A stretch of DNA of 64,000 nucleotides from Muscardinus avellanarius (GCA_963383645.1 OY726571.1:81908888-81972887), one strand, 5' to 3'; shown: positions 23,010-35,038, counted from the first letter of the stretch. Notes: generated from the letters alone by a model not told the origin. A program made the numbers and translations.

Positions 23010-23130
23010 TGCTGGTTAGGGCCTTAGACTCTTGTATAGAGTTGCTGGGTTCAGATCCTGATTCTGTATCTATTATTAGTGTATGTTGAGCAAAGATCAT
23101 TAAAAACAAAATCTTCTCCTAACCTTTAAA
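23010..23130 (+). mobile_element. Possible MIR 5' fragment
   Basis: 'tgctgggttcagatcctgattctg' resembles the MIR tRNA-derived region. The rest is too diverged to be sure. Confidence 0.35.
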
Positions 23131-23162
23131 ACCACTATGAATGGTATAAGAACATAATTTTA

Positions 23163-24165
23163 ATTTCAACCAAGCATGGTGGCCCGTGCCTGTTATCCCA
23201 GGAGATAGAGACTGAGATAGAAGGATGGTTTAAGACAAGTCTCAGCAACTTAGTGAAACCTTATTTCAGATAAGGAATAAAATAGGTCCATCCATTTTCC
23301 TGCAAATGATTTTTTTATTGCTGAGTAGAATTCAATAATTTTGTGATCTATTCATCTGTTGATGGACAGATGGGTTGGTTCTGTAATTTTGCTATTACAA
23401 ACTGTGCTGCTATAAACATGGATATGCATATGTTATTACAATATTCTCATTTCAGTCCTTTTGTAAAGATACATAGGAGTGTTATAGCTGGCTCATATGA
23501 TAGATCCATTCCCAGTTTTTTGAGGAATCTTCATACTGATCTTCATGGCAGCCACACTAACTTGCAGTCCCACCAGCAGTGCAGAAGAGTTCCTATTTCC
23601 CCATATCTTTACCAGCATTTGTTGTTTTGACTTCATGATAATTGCCATGAAGTGTTAGATGGGATCTTAGTGTAGTTCTAAATAACCTGGAGAACATTAC
23701 ATTAAATGAGATTAGCCAGTCACAGAACGTAAAGGGTCATATATATTTTTTTCTCATATGCATAAGCGAGGGAGTAATTGGGATATAAGAGGGATTTTAG
23801 ATAACAAAGGATAAACTCCAGTGGAGTGAGGGAGATGGTTTTGGAGAGTGTGAGAGAGGGAGAATTAATGAAGGAAACACACCCACTAATATTAAGTACG
23901 TATGTGAGAATACCAATGCTCTCAATATCGTATGGGGAAGGTGAGGAGTGGGGAGGGAGTTGGGGAAAACTCACCAAATACTGTGTGCATGTATGTCTCT
24001 ATCACTATGAATTACATTATGATGTGAGACTATAGTGCACCAATAAAAGAGTTAAAATTCAAAAGTAAATAAAATATAACAAAAAAATAATAAAACAGAG
24101 CTGAGTGTATAGCTCAGAGGCAGAATGTCTCTGAGTTCAAGCCCCAGTACAAACAAAGGAGGAAA
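23163..24165 (+). mobile_element. SINE split by a nested L1
   Basis: The B1 half is at 23163-23286 and the ID half at about 24086-24165 ('gctgagtgtatagctcagagg'). The break lies in the A-rich linker between the halves. The two parts together make one normal SINE, with the L1 at 23287-24085 inserted between. Confidence 0.75.
23287..24085 (+). mobile_element. Short L1 with 5' inversion
   Basis: 23287-about 23670 is antisense ORF2 C-terminus (complement of 'atttgcaggaaaatggatgg' at its left edge). About 23675-24085 is sense from 'acctggagaacattacatta' through the 3' UTR and 'gtgcaccaataaaag'. The two parts abut in the L1 consensus, so this is a second twin-priming product. Confidence 0.75.
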
Positions 24166-24850
24166 GAATAGAATTTAAAGCTGAAGAAGCATTCAAATAG
24201 AATGTCACTCACATCCCAGGAAATCTGTTCAAGAGGTTGCAAGTGCAGAGGAAAAACACCTTTAATTGTCAATCAGGTACAGCTTAGTGAGCCCACTTTC
24301 TCAAGAAAAATTCATCCTTCAGTAAAAGTATTTCACCTCACAATTTGTCAACGAAACCTCATGGTCCACTTTGTAGTTATCTGGTGATCAAGATGAGGAT
24401 TTGTATTCACTGATTGATTTTATTAAAAAACATACAAATTCTCACATATTTCTTTTTAACAGATGATTTTACAACTTGGAGCAAGTTTTAAAAAGTTAGG
24501 CGCTTGTCCTTCTGCAGAAACAGGAAGATAAGGCACAAAGTTTCTTGATGATTACACTTATATAGAGGCCTCCAGCACCCTGGAAAAATATCCTGGGGTT
24601 GTCAAGCTTGCAAGAGCATAACATAGCCTTTTACAAAGACTTAGGAACAACTCAAGCTGGCAGAAAAAAGTTGATACATTTTCTAAACCAAATGATCTAA
24701 CAAAAGTTACAGAAGGAAATGTTCCTTATTGCACTAAATTAATTATTATTATTTTTCTGTTTCTATCTAACTTTAAATATATCAGGTACAACTTAACCAG
24801 CTCATTGTGTTTGCATTTCCTGCTCAAGATCAGAGAATGGAAATTATGCT
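24166..24850. other. Spacer before V1R unit 2
   Basis: No gene or recognised repeat. Its right edge ('gatcagagaatggaaat') begins homology with the unit 5 upstream flank (about 47740). Confidence 0.4.
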
Positions 24851-25068
24851 TTTTTTTTTTTTTTTGTGGTACTGGGGGGTGGAACCCAGGGGCTTTTCTA
24901 CCTCTGGGCTACACTCCCCGCCCTATTTTATAATTTATTTGGAAACAGGGTCTCACTAAGTTGCTGAGAGCCTCACTAAGTAGCTGAGGCTGGCTTCAAA
25001 CCTGTGCGATCCTCCTGTCTCAGCCTCCCAAGCGCTAGGATTACAAGCGTGCGCCACCACACCTGGCT
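24851..25068 (-). mobile_element. B1-dID SINE
   Basis: A complete element in minus orientation with a T run at 24850-24865, flanked by short TTATGCTT/TCATGCTT duplications. Confidence 0.85.
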
Positions 25069-25704
25069 TCATGCTTATCTTACGGCCAACTTTTTCATTT
25101 ATGGTAGTAGGATATTTGTATCCAGTAGGTGCCAAGGAAACCTGTGGGCAATGAGAATGTCGTCACCTGAAAACAAGGATGGCCAGAGAACAGGAGCCTT
25201 TACTCAGGCCAGCCCGAGGCCATTCTGACTTCTGAAAAATAGTGCTGGTCTCACCTCTGATCTCAGCCCTGTGCCCACATTTATTCATTTTTCTTTGCAT
25301 AAGGGTTTGGAAAGGTCTTTGGCAATAGAATGGATAATAGAAAGAAAAGTCGTTCTTGGGTATAGATAAATTATACAAGTGTTCTTGAAGCTTGATACTG
25401 TAGGATTGATGTTTTTAAATGGAGTGGGGTGGCCCCTCTAGATTTCAAGTCCAATTTGTTGTTTCATGTACAGGGAATAAAACAAAACTTTGGCCAAAAA
25501 TAATGAACTAAATGTGTGTACATGTAGCAAGGTGACTCTGGTCTGACCAAGTTCATGGCTGGGACATGCTCAGAAAGCAGAGTCCCCAGTGAGAGTCATC
25601 ATAGATGATGTTCCTGTGTTTGGAGAAAGACTTGAGAGAGAAAGTGAAACTACTTGTCCTGAGTTTCAGAAAGCCATCCTCAAGCTGATTCAGAGCTGAG
25701 AACT

Positions 25705-26053
25705 CTGGCAGGTGACGAGAGGGACGGAAGATAGGGAAGCCTAGATATAGAAACTTAGTTGTCCACTCTCACTGCACATCCTATTGAGACAATTACATCC
25801 TAATTACAGGTAAGATAAGTTTTGAGACAAGTAAATGTAGTAATTGTAGAGGGACAAGGCAAGTTGTACTTCAGGGATTGAAATTCAGTAGAGGGTTTTC
25901 TTCCTTTTGACAGGGTGACAAGTGTGAAAACTGAATAATTGGTGATAGTTTATAGTAGCTGAGAGCTCTATAAAACCAGATGTTGCAGAAATGAGTTGGA
26001 AATCTCATATGGCCAGGACCGATCCAGAGCCTGGCTGCATCACAGCTACCCAG
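25705..26053 (+). promoter_or_regulatory. V1R unit 2 promoter and 5' noncoding exon
   Basis: Same module as units 1, 4 and 5. AATTAC, TAATTACAG and TAATTG sites lie at 25790-25850, 'acttcaggga' at 25868, and a canonical TATAAAA at 25969-25975. TSS is inferred near 25999. The donor is CAG|GTGAGT with the intron from 26054. It drives a receptor with a frameshift (28681). The flank 25069-25700 is duplicated upstream sequence. Confidence 0.75.
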
Positions 26054-28602
26054 GTGAGTAGACCTGTCTATTCTGTTTACTCATATGCACTGTATACAAT
26101 TTTCTCAGTAGCATCAATCTTAATCTCTGGCCAGGCAAGAGAGTTGATGAGAATATCCATGGGCCTTAGACCCTTATTCTCCTTTTGTTGCATAAAAGGT
26201 TGAACCTGGGGCCACAGAGATTAAGGGGACCAGTAGATGTCCCTCTGGAGACATTTGAGTATCTGTGTCACTGTGCTGATGTTGTCAGAGAGCTCTGGAG
26301 TAGGTCTCTGCATTAAGTTCTTACCTTGCTGTCTTCCAGAAATCAAAGGCAAAGGGCTGTTCAGGTTTCTAGGAAAAATTTGGTCTTCTTCAACTTCCAT
26401 GTTGTCCTGCATTATGACTCTGTCAGCATTTTAAGTTTTCGTAACATTTCTTCAAGCCGGGTGTATTGACCCGCATTTGTAATCCCAGTATTTGAGAGGC
26501 TGAGACAGGAAGATTGGTGTTGACGGACAGCCTCAGCAACTTAGGCCATTTGCAACTCAGTGAGACCCTGTTTCAAAATAAAGAATAAAAAATAGAACTA
26601 GGAGTGTAGCTCGGAGATAGAATGCCCTGGGTTCCATCACCAGTACTGATTAAAAAAAAAAAAGATTTCTTCACCTAGTTTTTGGCGTATTCCCGTGTTT
26701 CCAGTAGACCTTCTTTTGCTTAGAAGCCTTACACTGCTAAGTCCCTATGTGTACTGTGTTAAATTTGAAGGCATTCATTCTACATCAATACTTGAATGCT
26801 ACTGATACAACTAATAGTACCGTTTGGTAAGTTAGCTTCATTCATCATATGCCTTTTTCTTGGGAGAAGGATTAGCACCAATTATTATTCAAAATTATAG
26901 CTTCTCTTTTGAGAATTATTGCTATATTTGTGAGTTTGTTCATTATTATGATTTGAGGTAACACACTTTAAATTTACCCAAGTATTTTACAGCAAAGAGC
27001 ACTCATCTCATATTTTTGTTGAGAAAGTTGGACCTGATATAAATGTACTTTACTGCCTAAGATGTTTGGACTTAGTCCAGATGGGACATTACACATATAA
27101 GAGAGTGTAAATCCTGTCTTTTAAAATAGTTTACTAATATTCTCAATATAGCAATCCGGAATAATACTTACCCTCCTGTCTGTGACATTCTTCATTTCAT
27201 TCTTTTAGAATGAAAGAGACATGACTTATTTGATGTTTCAGAAGTGGATCCCAAACCTAATTATAAATTGTGAAACTTTTTCAAGGTGGGGACTGGAAAA
27301 CGAGAACCCCCAGAAATATAATAAAAACACAAACAAGAAAAGGCTTGACGATTGTTCTGGGAAATTGAGATGTAGTGAGAACTGTCATTTTTAATAGATC
27401 CAATCTCTTAAGTATTCAATCCATTTATCCTAAACCTTTACCTGAAACTGTGGAGCTTCCTCAGATAGCCGATAGAATAAGGCATTATGCATTAGACCTT
27501 TAGGACTGTGTGCTTCTTTTTTTCAATGCATTGAAAAGCTGTGACGGATGTTCATAGAGGTGTGGGCTCCATGCTACCAAACCTGGTCACAAGCCTATGT
27601 TACGTTACTTCATGCTTCCAGAGACCTTCAACAGAGAGAAATCTAAAGCAATCTTTTAATGGTCAGCAGGAATGAGAGAAGAAAGGCATGAAGAATTCTA
27701 TTCCAATTATACAGAATATATGTAAATCCTAGGGATTAGGTCAAACAGCCTGATTCCTTTTGTGCTGGAGAAACTGACTACAGTTTGCAATATGATCTTT
27801 AGTGAGATATGAGATTGAAGCTTTTAGAAGTGAAAAAACAACATGCTATTAATGGTGATATGAAGTCAGCATGGACTGATACAGATCACAGAGGCCCTAT
27901 TATTAGTCAGGTTGAGAAAAAGGCCCAGTTACCTGGAACCATGGTTTCTAGTTTTTCAGCAGCTGTTAGATGCCTCCATGAGCCACTGTTGGAATGTTTT
28001 CTTTTTATACCAATGCTGCTCCAACCTACTTTGCCACAAGAAGCTATTGGTGGGGATTTCTAATTCATATTCAGCCCTTATGCCATGACAGCACATAACA
28101 CATTCTTAACCATCCTGCCCTAATCCACTTTCATAAATAGCACCACATCCAGGACTAATCCAAGCTTCCTTTAGAGGCCTCTGTGGTCACATATTGGGAC
28201 CTCACATTTCATGATTTTTCCAGGGCACCAACTCTACAGTCTGGGTTTTTTCCCCCCGACTAATAAAATAGTAGAAGGGGATGGATATAAGGAAAGGAGT
28301 CTTGAGGAAGGAAACAGATCAAATAATGTTTTGTCCTTATAGGAAGGAATCACCACCAATCTCGTAAGTACAAGGAAGGAGTGGGTGTTGTGGAGTGCGA
28401 TCCTGAGAAAAAGAGACCAAGTGATGTCTTCATATATTACTTTTTTCATTTCAAATCTATGTCATATAATTATAATACATCAATAAAATATAGAACAAAA
28501 AAGAAAAGGGAACAGTTCTTTGGACAAAAATCAACTCCACTGAATATATCATGACTGTCCTTTATACTCAGAAATTGCTATGATATGAAATACTTTATGC
28601 AG
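26054..28602 (+). other. V1R unit 2 intron
   Basis: Inferred 2.5-kb intron ending at TTTATGCAG (28601-28602). It contains one SINE (26455-26664) and patches homologous to the other V1R introns. No other gene is seen. Confidence 0.55.
26455..26664 (+). mobile_element. B1-dID SINE in V1R intron
   Basis: A complete element with an A tail, flanked by copies of ATTTCTTCA (26446-26454 and after the tail). Confidence 0.85.
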
Positions 28603-28680
28603 AAACATATCAGCATTACTAATGCTTTCTTACAAAAGGTGTTCACTGAACCCAAGTTATACTACCTAGGAAGTAAAAAA

Positions 28681-29608
28681 ATGGTCTTCAGCCATCTCAA
28701 TGGAAGAATCTTCATCTTTACCACAGGACTTGGCATTATGGGGAACATCTTTGTTTTTGTGACTTACATGTGCAGTTTTGGAGGCACTAAGAAGACATCT
28801 ATACATCTTATTCTCATCCACATGGCTTTTACAAATATAATAATGCTGCTTTCCAAAGGAATTCAAAAATCAATAGCAGCATTTGGTTTGAGAAACTTCC
28901 TCGAAGATATAGGCTGTAAGATTGTTGTTTACTTGATGAGGGTGGCCCGGGGCCTCTCAATCTGTACCACCTGTCTTCTCACAGTTGTCCAGGCCATCAC
29001 TATCAGTCCCAGAGGCTCTAGGTGGGATAAATTTAAGCTGGTGTCTTCCCAGAACATTTTTCTTTTGTTTTTTTTTCTTGTGGATACTCAATTGTTTGAT
29101 AAGCATGAACTTACTATTTTATGTAAAAAATATTAGCAGCATGAACACATCACATGTTAATAAAAATGATAACCCCTGTTATTTTCTCCCAGAAAGCTGG
29201 ATATTTAGATGGATTTTCCTCACTCTCATGGTCCTGCGAGATTCCCTGTTCCAAGGTGTCATGGGTTGGGCCAGTGCTTACATGGTATTTATTCTCCACA
29301 AACACCATCAGCAAGTCCTCTACCTTCGGAATGCTAATCTTCTCTGTGAAACTCCCCCTGAGCTGAAAGCTGCTCAAAGCATTCTCTTTCTTATGTTCTG
29401 TTTCCTTTTATTTTATTGGACAGATTGTTTTATTACTTTATGTATAACTATCTCCTTAGAATTGCATTCCTTAATGGAAGCTGTTAAGGAATTTCTGATG
29501 TTTGGTTATGCAGTTTTCAGCCCATTTTTGCTGATTCACAGAGATGGACATCTGGCTGAATGCTGGGTGCTTGGGAGAAAGGTAGGCTTTGAGAAAATAT
29601 TTCACTGA
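28681..29608 (+). pseudogene. V1R copy 2, single frameshift
   Basis: A full-length V1R (about 308 codons) that is open from ATG 28681 through QAITISPR. It loses frame in a T run (T9 at 29068-29076), where one extra base lies between NIFLLF and LWILNCLISMN. The second half then reads open to TGA at 29606-29608, with a C-terminal extension relative to copy 5. Sequon NTS in ECL2, LRDSLFQ, KHHQQVLYL and FSPFLLIHRDG are kept; ERVARGL has become MRVARGL. No other stop is seen. Because the only lesion is a homopolymer indel next to an intact promoter, it may be a recent null allele, a segregating pseudogene or an assembly error. Confidence 0.85.
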
Positions 29609-30012
29609 TTCTTCCCGTATATAAGTTGGAAATCATAGTTAGTAATATTGTGATATATGTACTACAAGACAAATCAAAGTAACGGAAACATAGAAAGGTT
29701 TCAATCTTATACCACAGTGCTGAGGACCACCCTGAGCTCTTACACAGCTCATGGGAAGTCAAAGGGATGCAGACATCTTATTTTTCATTCTCCTGCACTT
29801 AAGGAATGGGTTGATATTCTCATGCATATTAGAAGGCTCTAACACTACCAGCACTTCTGATAGTAAAATTCAGAAAAGCAACATAGAAAACTGTAATAAA
29901 ATTACTTATGTATTTCTCCTTTGACCAAAGAAATTCACTTCTGAAACACCAATCTTCAAGATGTATTTGTTCATGCAAAACATACAGTATAAAAAATACT
30001 TTAGATTGCAGT

Positions 30013-30170
30013 GATTTTTTGTGGTATTGGGGATGGAACCCAGGGCATTCTGACTCCAGGTTACACCCTAGACCTATTTTTTATTTTTTGTTTTGAAACA
30101 GGGTCTGACTGAATTGCAAAGGGCCTCACTAAGTAGTTGAGGCTTTCTGAGAACTCTGATTCTCCTGTCT
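30013..30170 (-). mobile_element. Truncated SINE
   Basis: ID half and part of the B1 half ('tttgtggtattggggatgg'), in the 3' flank of V1R copy 2. The terminal B1 segment is missing. The preceding 29609-30012 is V1R 3' flank. Confidence 0.7.
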
Positions 30171-30209
30171 TTGAAATTTGACATATTGTTTAAAATAAAG
30201 ATGTCCATT

Positions 30210-30334
30210 CGAAGCCAGCCTCGCTGACTTAAGAGACCCTGTTTCCAAATAAAAAAATATAAAGTAGGTCTGGGAGTGTAGCCCGGAGGTAGATGGGTTT
30301 CCAGGAACCCCAGTACCACCAAAAAATAAAAAAT
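30210..30334 (+). mobile_element. 5'-truncated young-type SINE
   Basis: Starts mid-element at 'gaagccagcctcgctgac' and carries the short-subfamily 'gtttccaggaacccc'. It is bounded by AATAAAGATGTCCA duplications (30195-30208, 30336-30349), so the truncation happened at insertion. Confidence 0.8.
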
Positions 30335-31361
30335 TAAATAAAGATGTCCAAATACTTCCCAAACTTAGTGAAAGAGATAAGCCTCCAATTTTAAAACAAC
30401 CCAGAGGATCCTACAAGGAATCAACTCAAGAATGTTTACGCCTAGAATAATCATAATCGTGTTTCTAATGATTGAACCAAAAGAAAAAGTCTAGCACCAG
30501 ACAAAAATAATTATTGTAATTTTTATGGTTATTTAACCATAGGTTATTTAACCAAGGATATCAGATGCAACTTTCCTCATCTGCTCCCATTCAAAATGAA
30601 GGAATAGAATTCACATTTATCTCAAGGGGTAACTTTTTATTTATGGCATGGGAACTGTAGCACAGCTTCAATTGGGGTATAGTAATTCAGAAATATTATG
30701 GAATCATCTCATATAAAAAATAAAACAAAAATTAAGCTACTAAAATTGAAGTAGCAAACAAACCTGGAAAATGTTACACATCAAAATGTGAAATCTAAAG
30801 GATTAGTTAACAAAATGAGAGATACTATAGGAGTTAGAATGTGGTTCAATTTTTAAGATATTAAAGAATTTGAAGCAATAGGATTTATAACTGTCTATAT
30901 ATGAATTGTAGAGAAGAAGGTTAGGCATTAGCTATGGCTTCTGGAACAGGATGGTGGCACTATGATAGAATGAAATTAAAAAACACACAGGAAAAATGTT
31001 AATTGGGGAAATTTGGGTCTAATGCAGTCCTACTGAAGCTGAACACAAGTGGGTACAAAAGGACTTGAATAAATCAATAAATTTTGCTAGTTCAAAGCTC
31101 AAAAGAAAGTTGGAAGGTTAGAATTTTTAATACTAAACTTCAATATAGCATTTGAAAGTACATAGAATGATGTACAACCAGTGCTGCAGGAAGGAAGTCT
31201 TTGAATAACAATCTGCTCCAATACATATGTCATGACTGTCCCTCATAGTCCAGAAAATAGCTGTGATATGAAATACGTTTTTCAGACTCATATTAGCATT
31301 GCTGATGCTGTATTCAAAAGGTGTTTTCTGGACCCAAGTTTTTCTGCCTGTCAAGTAAGAA

Positions 31362-31620
31362 ATGGTCTTGAGTCATCTCAATGGAAGAATCTTCATCTTT
31401 ACCACAGGACTTGGCATGGTGGGGAACAATTTTGTTTTTATGAATTACATGCACAGTTTTGGAGACACTGAGAAGACACCTGTACATCTTATTCTCATCC
31501 ATTTGGCTGTTACAAATATCATAATGCTTCTATGGAAAGCAATATAAAAGACAATATCAGTTTTTGATTTGAGAAATTTTCTAGATGTTGTAGGCTATAA
31601 AAAGTTCACTTCTGGGATAT
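31362..31620 (+). pseudogene. V1R copy 3 remnant
   Basis: Begins like copies 2 and 5 (FIFTTGLGMVGN, ICL1 and TM2 HLILIHLAV). It then hits a CAA-to-TAA-type stop at 31545-31547 and reaches the pre-TM3 region. At about 31600 the sequence jumps into V1R 3' flank ('aagttcacttctggg'), so about 1 kb covering TM3 to the stop is deleted. The upstream acceptor (TTCAG, 31281-31285) and part of the intron (30560-31280) are kept, but there is no promoter/5' exon module. It is dead. Confidence 0.88.
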
Positions 31621-31847
31621 AATCTTGCAGACATATTTGTTCATTTAAACATACAGTATAAAAATTCTTAGATTCTGTATTTTTAAAGCAAATTTAAATA
31701 TTCTCTAAAGACCATTTTGCTTGTTATTTGAGAATGTTCATAATCTCTACCCCCTTAAGGAGAGTTCATTGGACTTGTGAAAGAGTGAATGAACTTATGC
31801 ACTATTTCATCACACTCCAGTTAGAGAGGCAATCATCAAATATACGA

Positions 31848-32045
31848 AGTTGGGGATGGTGGCAAGCCTGTTATCCCAGTACTTGGGAGACTGAAACAGG
31901 AGGATCAGAGGTTTAAGATCATCCTTAGTGACTTAACAAGAATCTCAACAACTAATGAGACTCTGTTTAAAAAGACACACATACACAAATGGGAGTATAT
32001 CTTGGAGGTAAACCGACCCTGGGTTAGATCCACGGTAGCAAATAG
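31848..32045 (+). mobile_element. Degenerate SINE
   Basis: An old B1-dID copy ('ttggggatggtggcaagcc', 'ctgggttagatccacgg') whose tail leads into a TCA microsatellite. Confidence 0.65.
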
Positions 32046-32056
32046 TAATAGCAATA

Positions 32057-32106
<50 letters not shown>
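32057..32106. repeat. (TCA)n microsatellite
   Basis: About 16 perfect TCA repeats at the SINE tail. It creates meaningless poly-Ser/poly-Asp frames. Confidence 0.97.
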
Positions 32107-32885
32107 ATACTATCAAGGATATGGGGAAAAAGAATACTATGCAATGTTGCTATGTTTGTAAATTACTACAACTACTATGCAGATCATTATGGAAGTTCCT
32201 AAAAATACTAAAAATGGAACTACTCCATGATCCAGACTTACCACTCCTTGATATTTTTCCAAAAAAAATTAAAGTCAAAATACTACGGTGATAAATACAT
32301 ACCCATGTTTATAGTAGTGTAACCTACAATAGCCAAGTTATGAAACCAACTCAAGTGTCTGTTAACAGATGAACGGGTAAAAAAATTGTGGTATATACAC
32401 ACAATAGAATTCTACTCAGCCATCAAGAAAAATGAAATTATCTCATTTGCAGAAAAATGGATGAAACTAGAGAATATCATTCTATGTGAGATCAGCCACA
32501 CTCAGAAAGTCAAGGTTGTATATTTCCTCTCATATGTTGAAGGTAGAGAAAAAAATAGTAAACAAAAAGAACTTTGGATAAATGTGGAGAGAGACTAGAG
32601 GAATAATGGAATGGGATTAAAAGGGCGGAAGTAGGAGGTAAGAAGGAGAAAAGGGAGACTGAGAAAGAGAACAATTCAAATAATGCTTGGCAACATATAA
32701 AGGTATTGCTACTGGCTTCACTAGTATGTCCAGGCAGGGAAGAGCAGGTAGTGAGTGAAATGTGGAAAGAAACACACCAAGAGCTATGAGCAAGTGTGTT
32801 TGTATCACACTGAACTTCACTACAATATATAATTGCAATGCAGTAATAATAGTATAAGAAATTAAATTTAAAAATAAAATGTGGT
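32107..32885 (+). mobile_element. L1 ORF2 C-term and 3' UTR, sense
   Basis: 'caactcaagtgtctgttaac', 'ctactcagccatcaagaaaa' and a G-rich 3' UTR ending near 'aatgcagtaataat'. Frames are broken. Confidence 0.7.
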
Positions 32886-32887
32886 AT

Positions 32888-33078
32888 AGCCGGGTGTGGT
32901 GACACACGCTTGTAATCCCAGCATTAAGGAGGCTGAGACAGAAGGACCATGGTTTGTGGACAGCCTCAGCTACCTGGTGAGGCTCTTTGCAACTCGATGA
33001 GACCCTGTTTCAAAATAAAGAATAAAAACTAGGACTAGGGGTATAGTTTGGAGGTGGAATGCCCCTGGGTTCTACCCC

Positions 33079-33131
<53 letters not shown>
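32888..33131 (+). mobile_element. B1-dID SINE with (AC)n tail
   Basis: A complete SINE (32888-33082) whose 3' tail has become about 24 AC repeats (33083-33131). Confidence 0.85.
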
Positions 33132-33133
<2 letters not shown>

Positions 33134-33142
33134 TAAATAAAT

Positions 33143-33840
33143 AAAAATAAAACATGGTATATACACAATGGAGTTTTCCTTATCCATAAAGAAAATTATA
33201 TTATTTGCAAGAAAATGGATGGATCTAGAGAGCATCATGATGAGTGAGAAGAGCTACACTGAGCTCAGGAAATTAAAACAAGAATTAATGAATGTTATTG
33301 CATTAAATTAAGAACCATCTACATATCAAAGGAAACCATCAAGAATTTACAGTTAGTGCCTATAAAATGGGAAAAGATCTTCACTACCTATCCTGACAAA
33401 GGTCTAATATGTAGAATATACAAAGAGTTTAAAAAGCTTAACATGAAAAAACAAAGAACCCAACAAAAATAGGCAACCATTTTTTAGAGATTAATATACT
33501 TCTCAAAGGATGAAATATAAATGGCCAACAAATGTATAAAGAAATGCTTAACATCTTCAACAATTAGGGAAATGCAAATTAAAATTACACTGATATTACA
33601 TCTAATTCCAGTTAGGATGCCAGTCAAGAATACAAGTAATAATAAATGCTGACAAGATTGTGGGGAAATAAGAACATTGCTGGTGGGACTGCAAACTAGT
33701 ACAAACACTATGGAAATCAGTGCGGAAGGTCTCAGAAGATTGGGAATGGAGTGCCAAGAGTTGTGTACATGTATATTTCTGACATTCTGTATCCCAATAT
33801 GATGTAAAATTACAATGCACCTAAATAAATAAAGTATATG
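33143..33840 (+). mobile_element. L1 3' region, rearranged
   Basis: Starts with the 3'-most ORF2 segment, jumps at about 33250 to an earlier ORF2 part ('aaaccatcaagaatttacag'), and runs to the L1 3' terminus ('acaatgcacctaaataaa'). There are probably two fragments. Frames are broken. Confidence 0.65.
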
Positions 33841-33951
33841 TACAATTAATTTAAAAAGATTTGTAATGTATTAGTATTTAAAATGAAATGTAATAATGTA
33901 TTTTAGTGGGCTGTCTATATTATAAACTGCTTTAAGAATATTAAAGAAAGC

Positions 33952-34141
33952 TGGGCGTGGTGGCACACGCTTGTAATCTTGCGCTTAGCAGGCAGAGACA
34001 GGAGGATCGTGCAGGTTCGAAGTCAGCTGCTCTGGCTTAAGAGACCCTGTTTCCAAATAAAAAAGTATGAAAAAATAGGTCTGGGAGTGTAGCCCGGAGG
34101 TAGAAGGGTTTCCAGGAACCCCAGTACCACCTAATAAAAAA
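33952..34141 (+). mobile_element. Young-type B1-dID SINE
   Basis: The short subfamily ('ctggcttaagagaccctg', 'gtttccaggaacccc'). It is flanked by AGAATATWAAAGAAAGCT duplications at about 33936-33951 and 34142-34157. Confidence 0.85.
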
Positions 34142-34237
34142 AGAATATAAAAGAAAGCTAAATAATTGTTTCTTCTTCTTTTGAGAAACTAAATTAATGG
34201 AGGCACAGTAAAGAAAAAATTTCATATAGTATTTTCT

Positions 34238-34730
34238 TTTTATGTTCTTCTTTATTAAACCTTCTTTATGGGACAAACACAAGTAGTGAAGAAATCTTAT
34301 TTATATAAGAGAGTTAAGGAGGTCACTAAATATTTCCAAGTACTATCTTCAGTAATGCCTCTCATCTTTATTCTGGGATGTCAGGTAATATTCAGCCCCT
34401 GCAGCTACCACAAATGCGGCAGATCTCCATTTAAATCTTTTTAATATTACACCAAGAAAGGAAGCATTGTTTGCAAAGCCACCCATGTATCTCCAAGCTT
34501 CATTGTGGCCCCATGGATTCCTTACCCTTTTGCTGCCAGCTTCTTCTGGACATTTCCTAATGGTGTCCCTTCTATCTTCCATTGTCTATAATCTGAAAGT
34601 TCCAATTTTCTATGACCATGTTCATGTCCATGGGCCATGTCTAATTATGGCATTTTGGAAAGGGTCTTTCTAAAAGAATTGCCTGACAGCAATCTGACCT
34701 CTGAGGACATTCAATAAGCAGCCTTCCAGC
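34238..34730 (-). pseudogene. NDUFB3: Processed pseudogene of NDUFB3 (complex I B12 subunit)
   Basis: A retrocopy flanked by a perfect 17-bp duplication TTCATATAGTATTTTCT (34221-34237, 34731-34747). On the minus strand the reading frame starts at ATG 34638 with the His-rich N-terminus ([20 protein letters not shown]), continues to QKKLAAKG, then shifts frame. The remainder ([17 protein letters not shown] ... [11 protein letters not shown]) reads to the stop at 34349. A 3' UTR with AATAAA follows, then a very short A tail. NDUFB3 is a small single-pass accessory subunit of mitochondrial complex I. This copy is intronless, lacks about two N-terminal codons relative to the family, and carries one frameshift, so it is not functional. 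Confidence 0.93.
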
Positions 34731-34991
34731 TTCATATAGTATTTTCTGATTGGCTAACCATTTGAAGGAATTTTTAGACAAATGCATGAAAACTTTAAAA
34801 CTTTAAGCATGATTTGTTTCTTCTTTCAAGACATCTTTGGTTATTGCCTTTGCACTGCACAGTGCTGTCAATCTCTTGTTTTTAGAGATGAGAATAATTT
34901 GGTTCTAAAGTGCAGCATTTGTTTTTATTTTTACTAAGATAGATGTATTTACAATGCATAATTCTGGCAACATCTTATATATTTCTTTTCA

Positions 34992-34993
<2 letters not shown>

Positions 34994-35033
<40 letters not shown>
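34994..35033. repeat. (CT)n microsatellite
   Basis: About 20 CT repeats beside an antisense ID-like remnant (35034-35085). The flank 34748-34990 is V1R-unit sequence. Confidence 0.95.

Positions 35034-35038
<5 letters not shown>

Noticed and set aside
31905..32202. Poly-Asp and poly-Ser frames
   Set aside because: Produced by the (TCA)n microsatellite; no conserved context on either strand.
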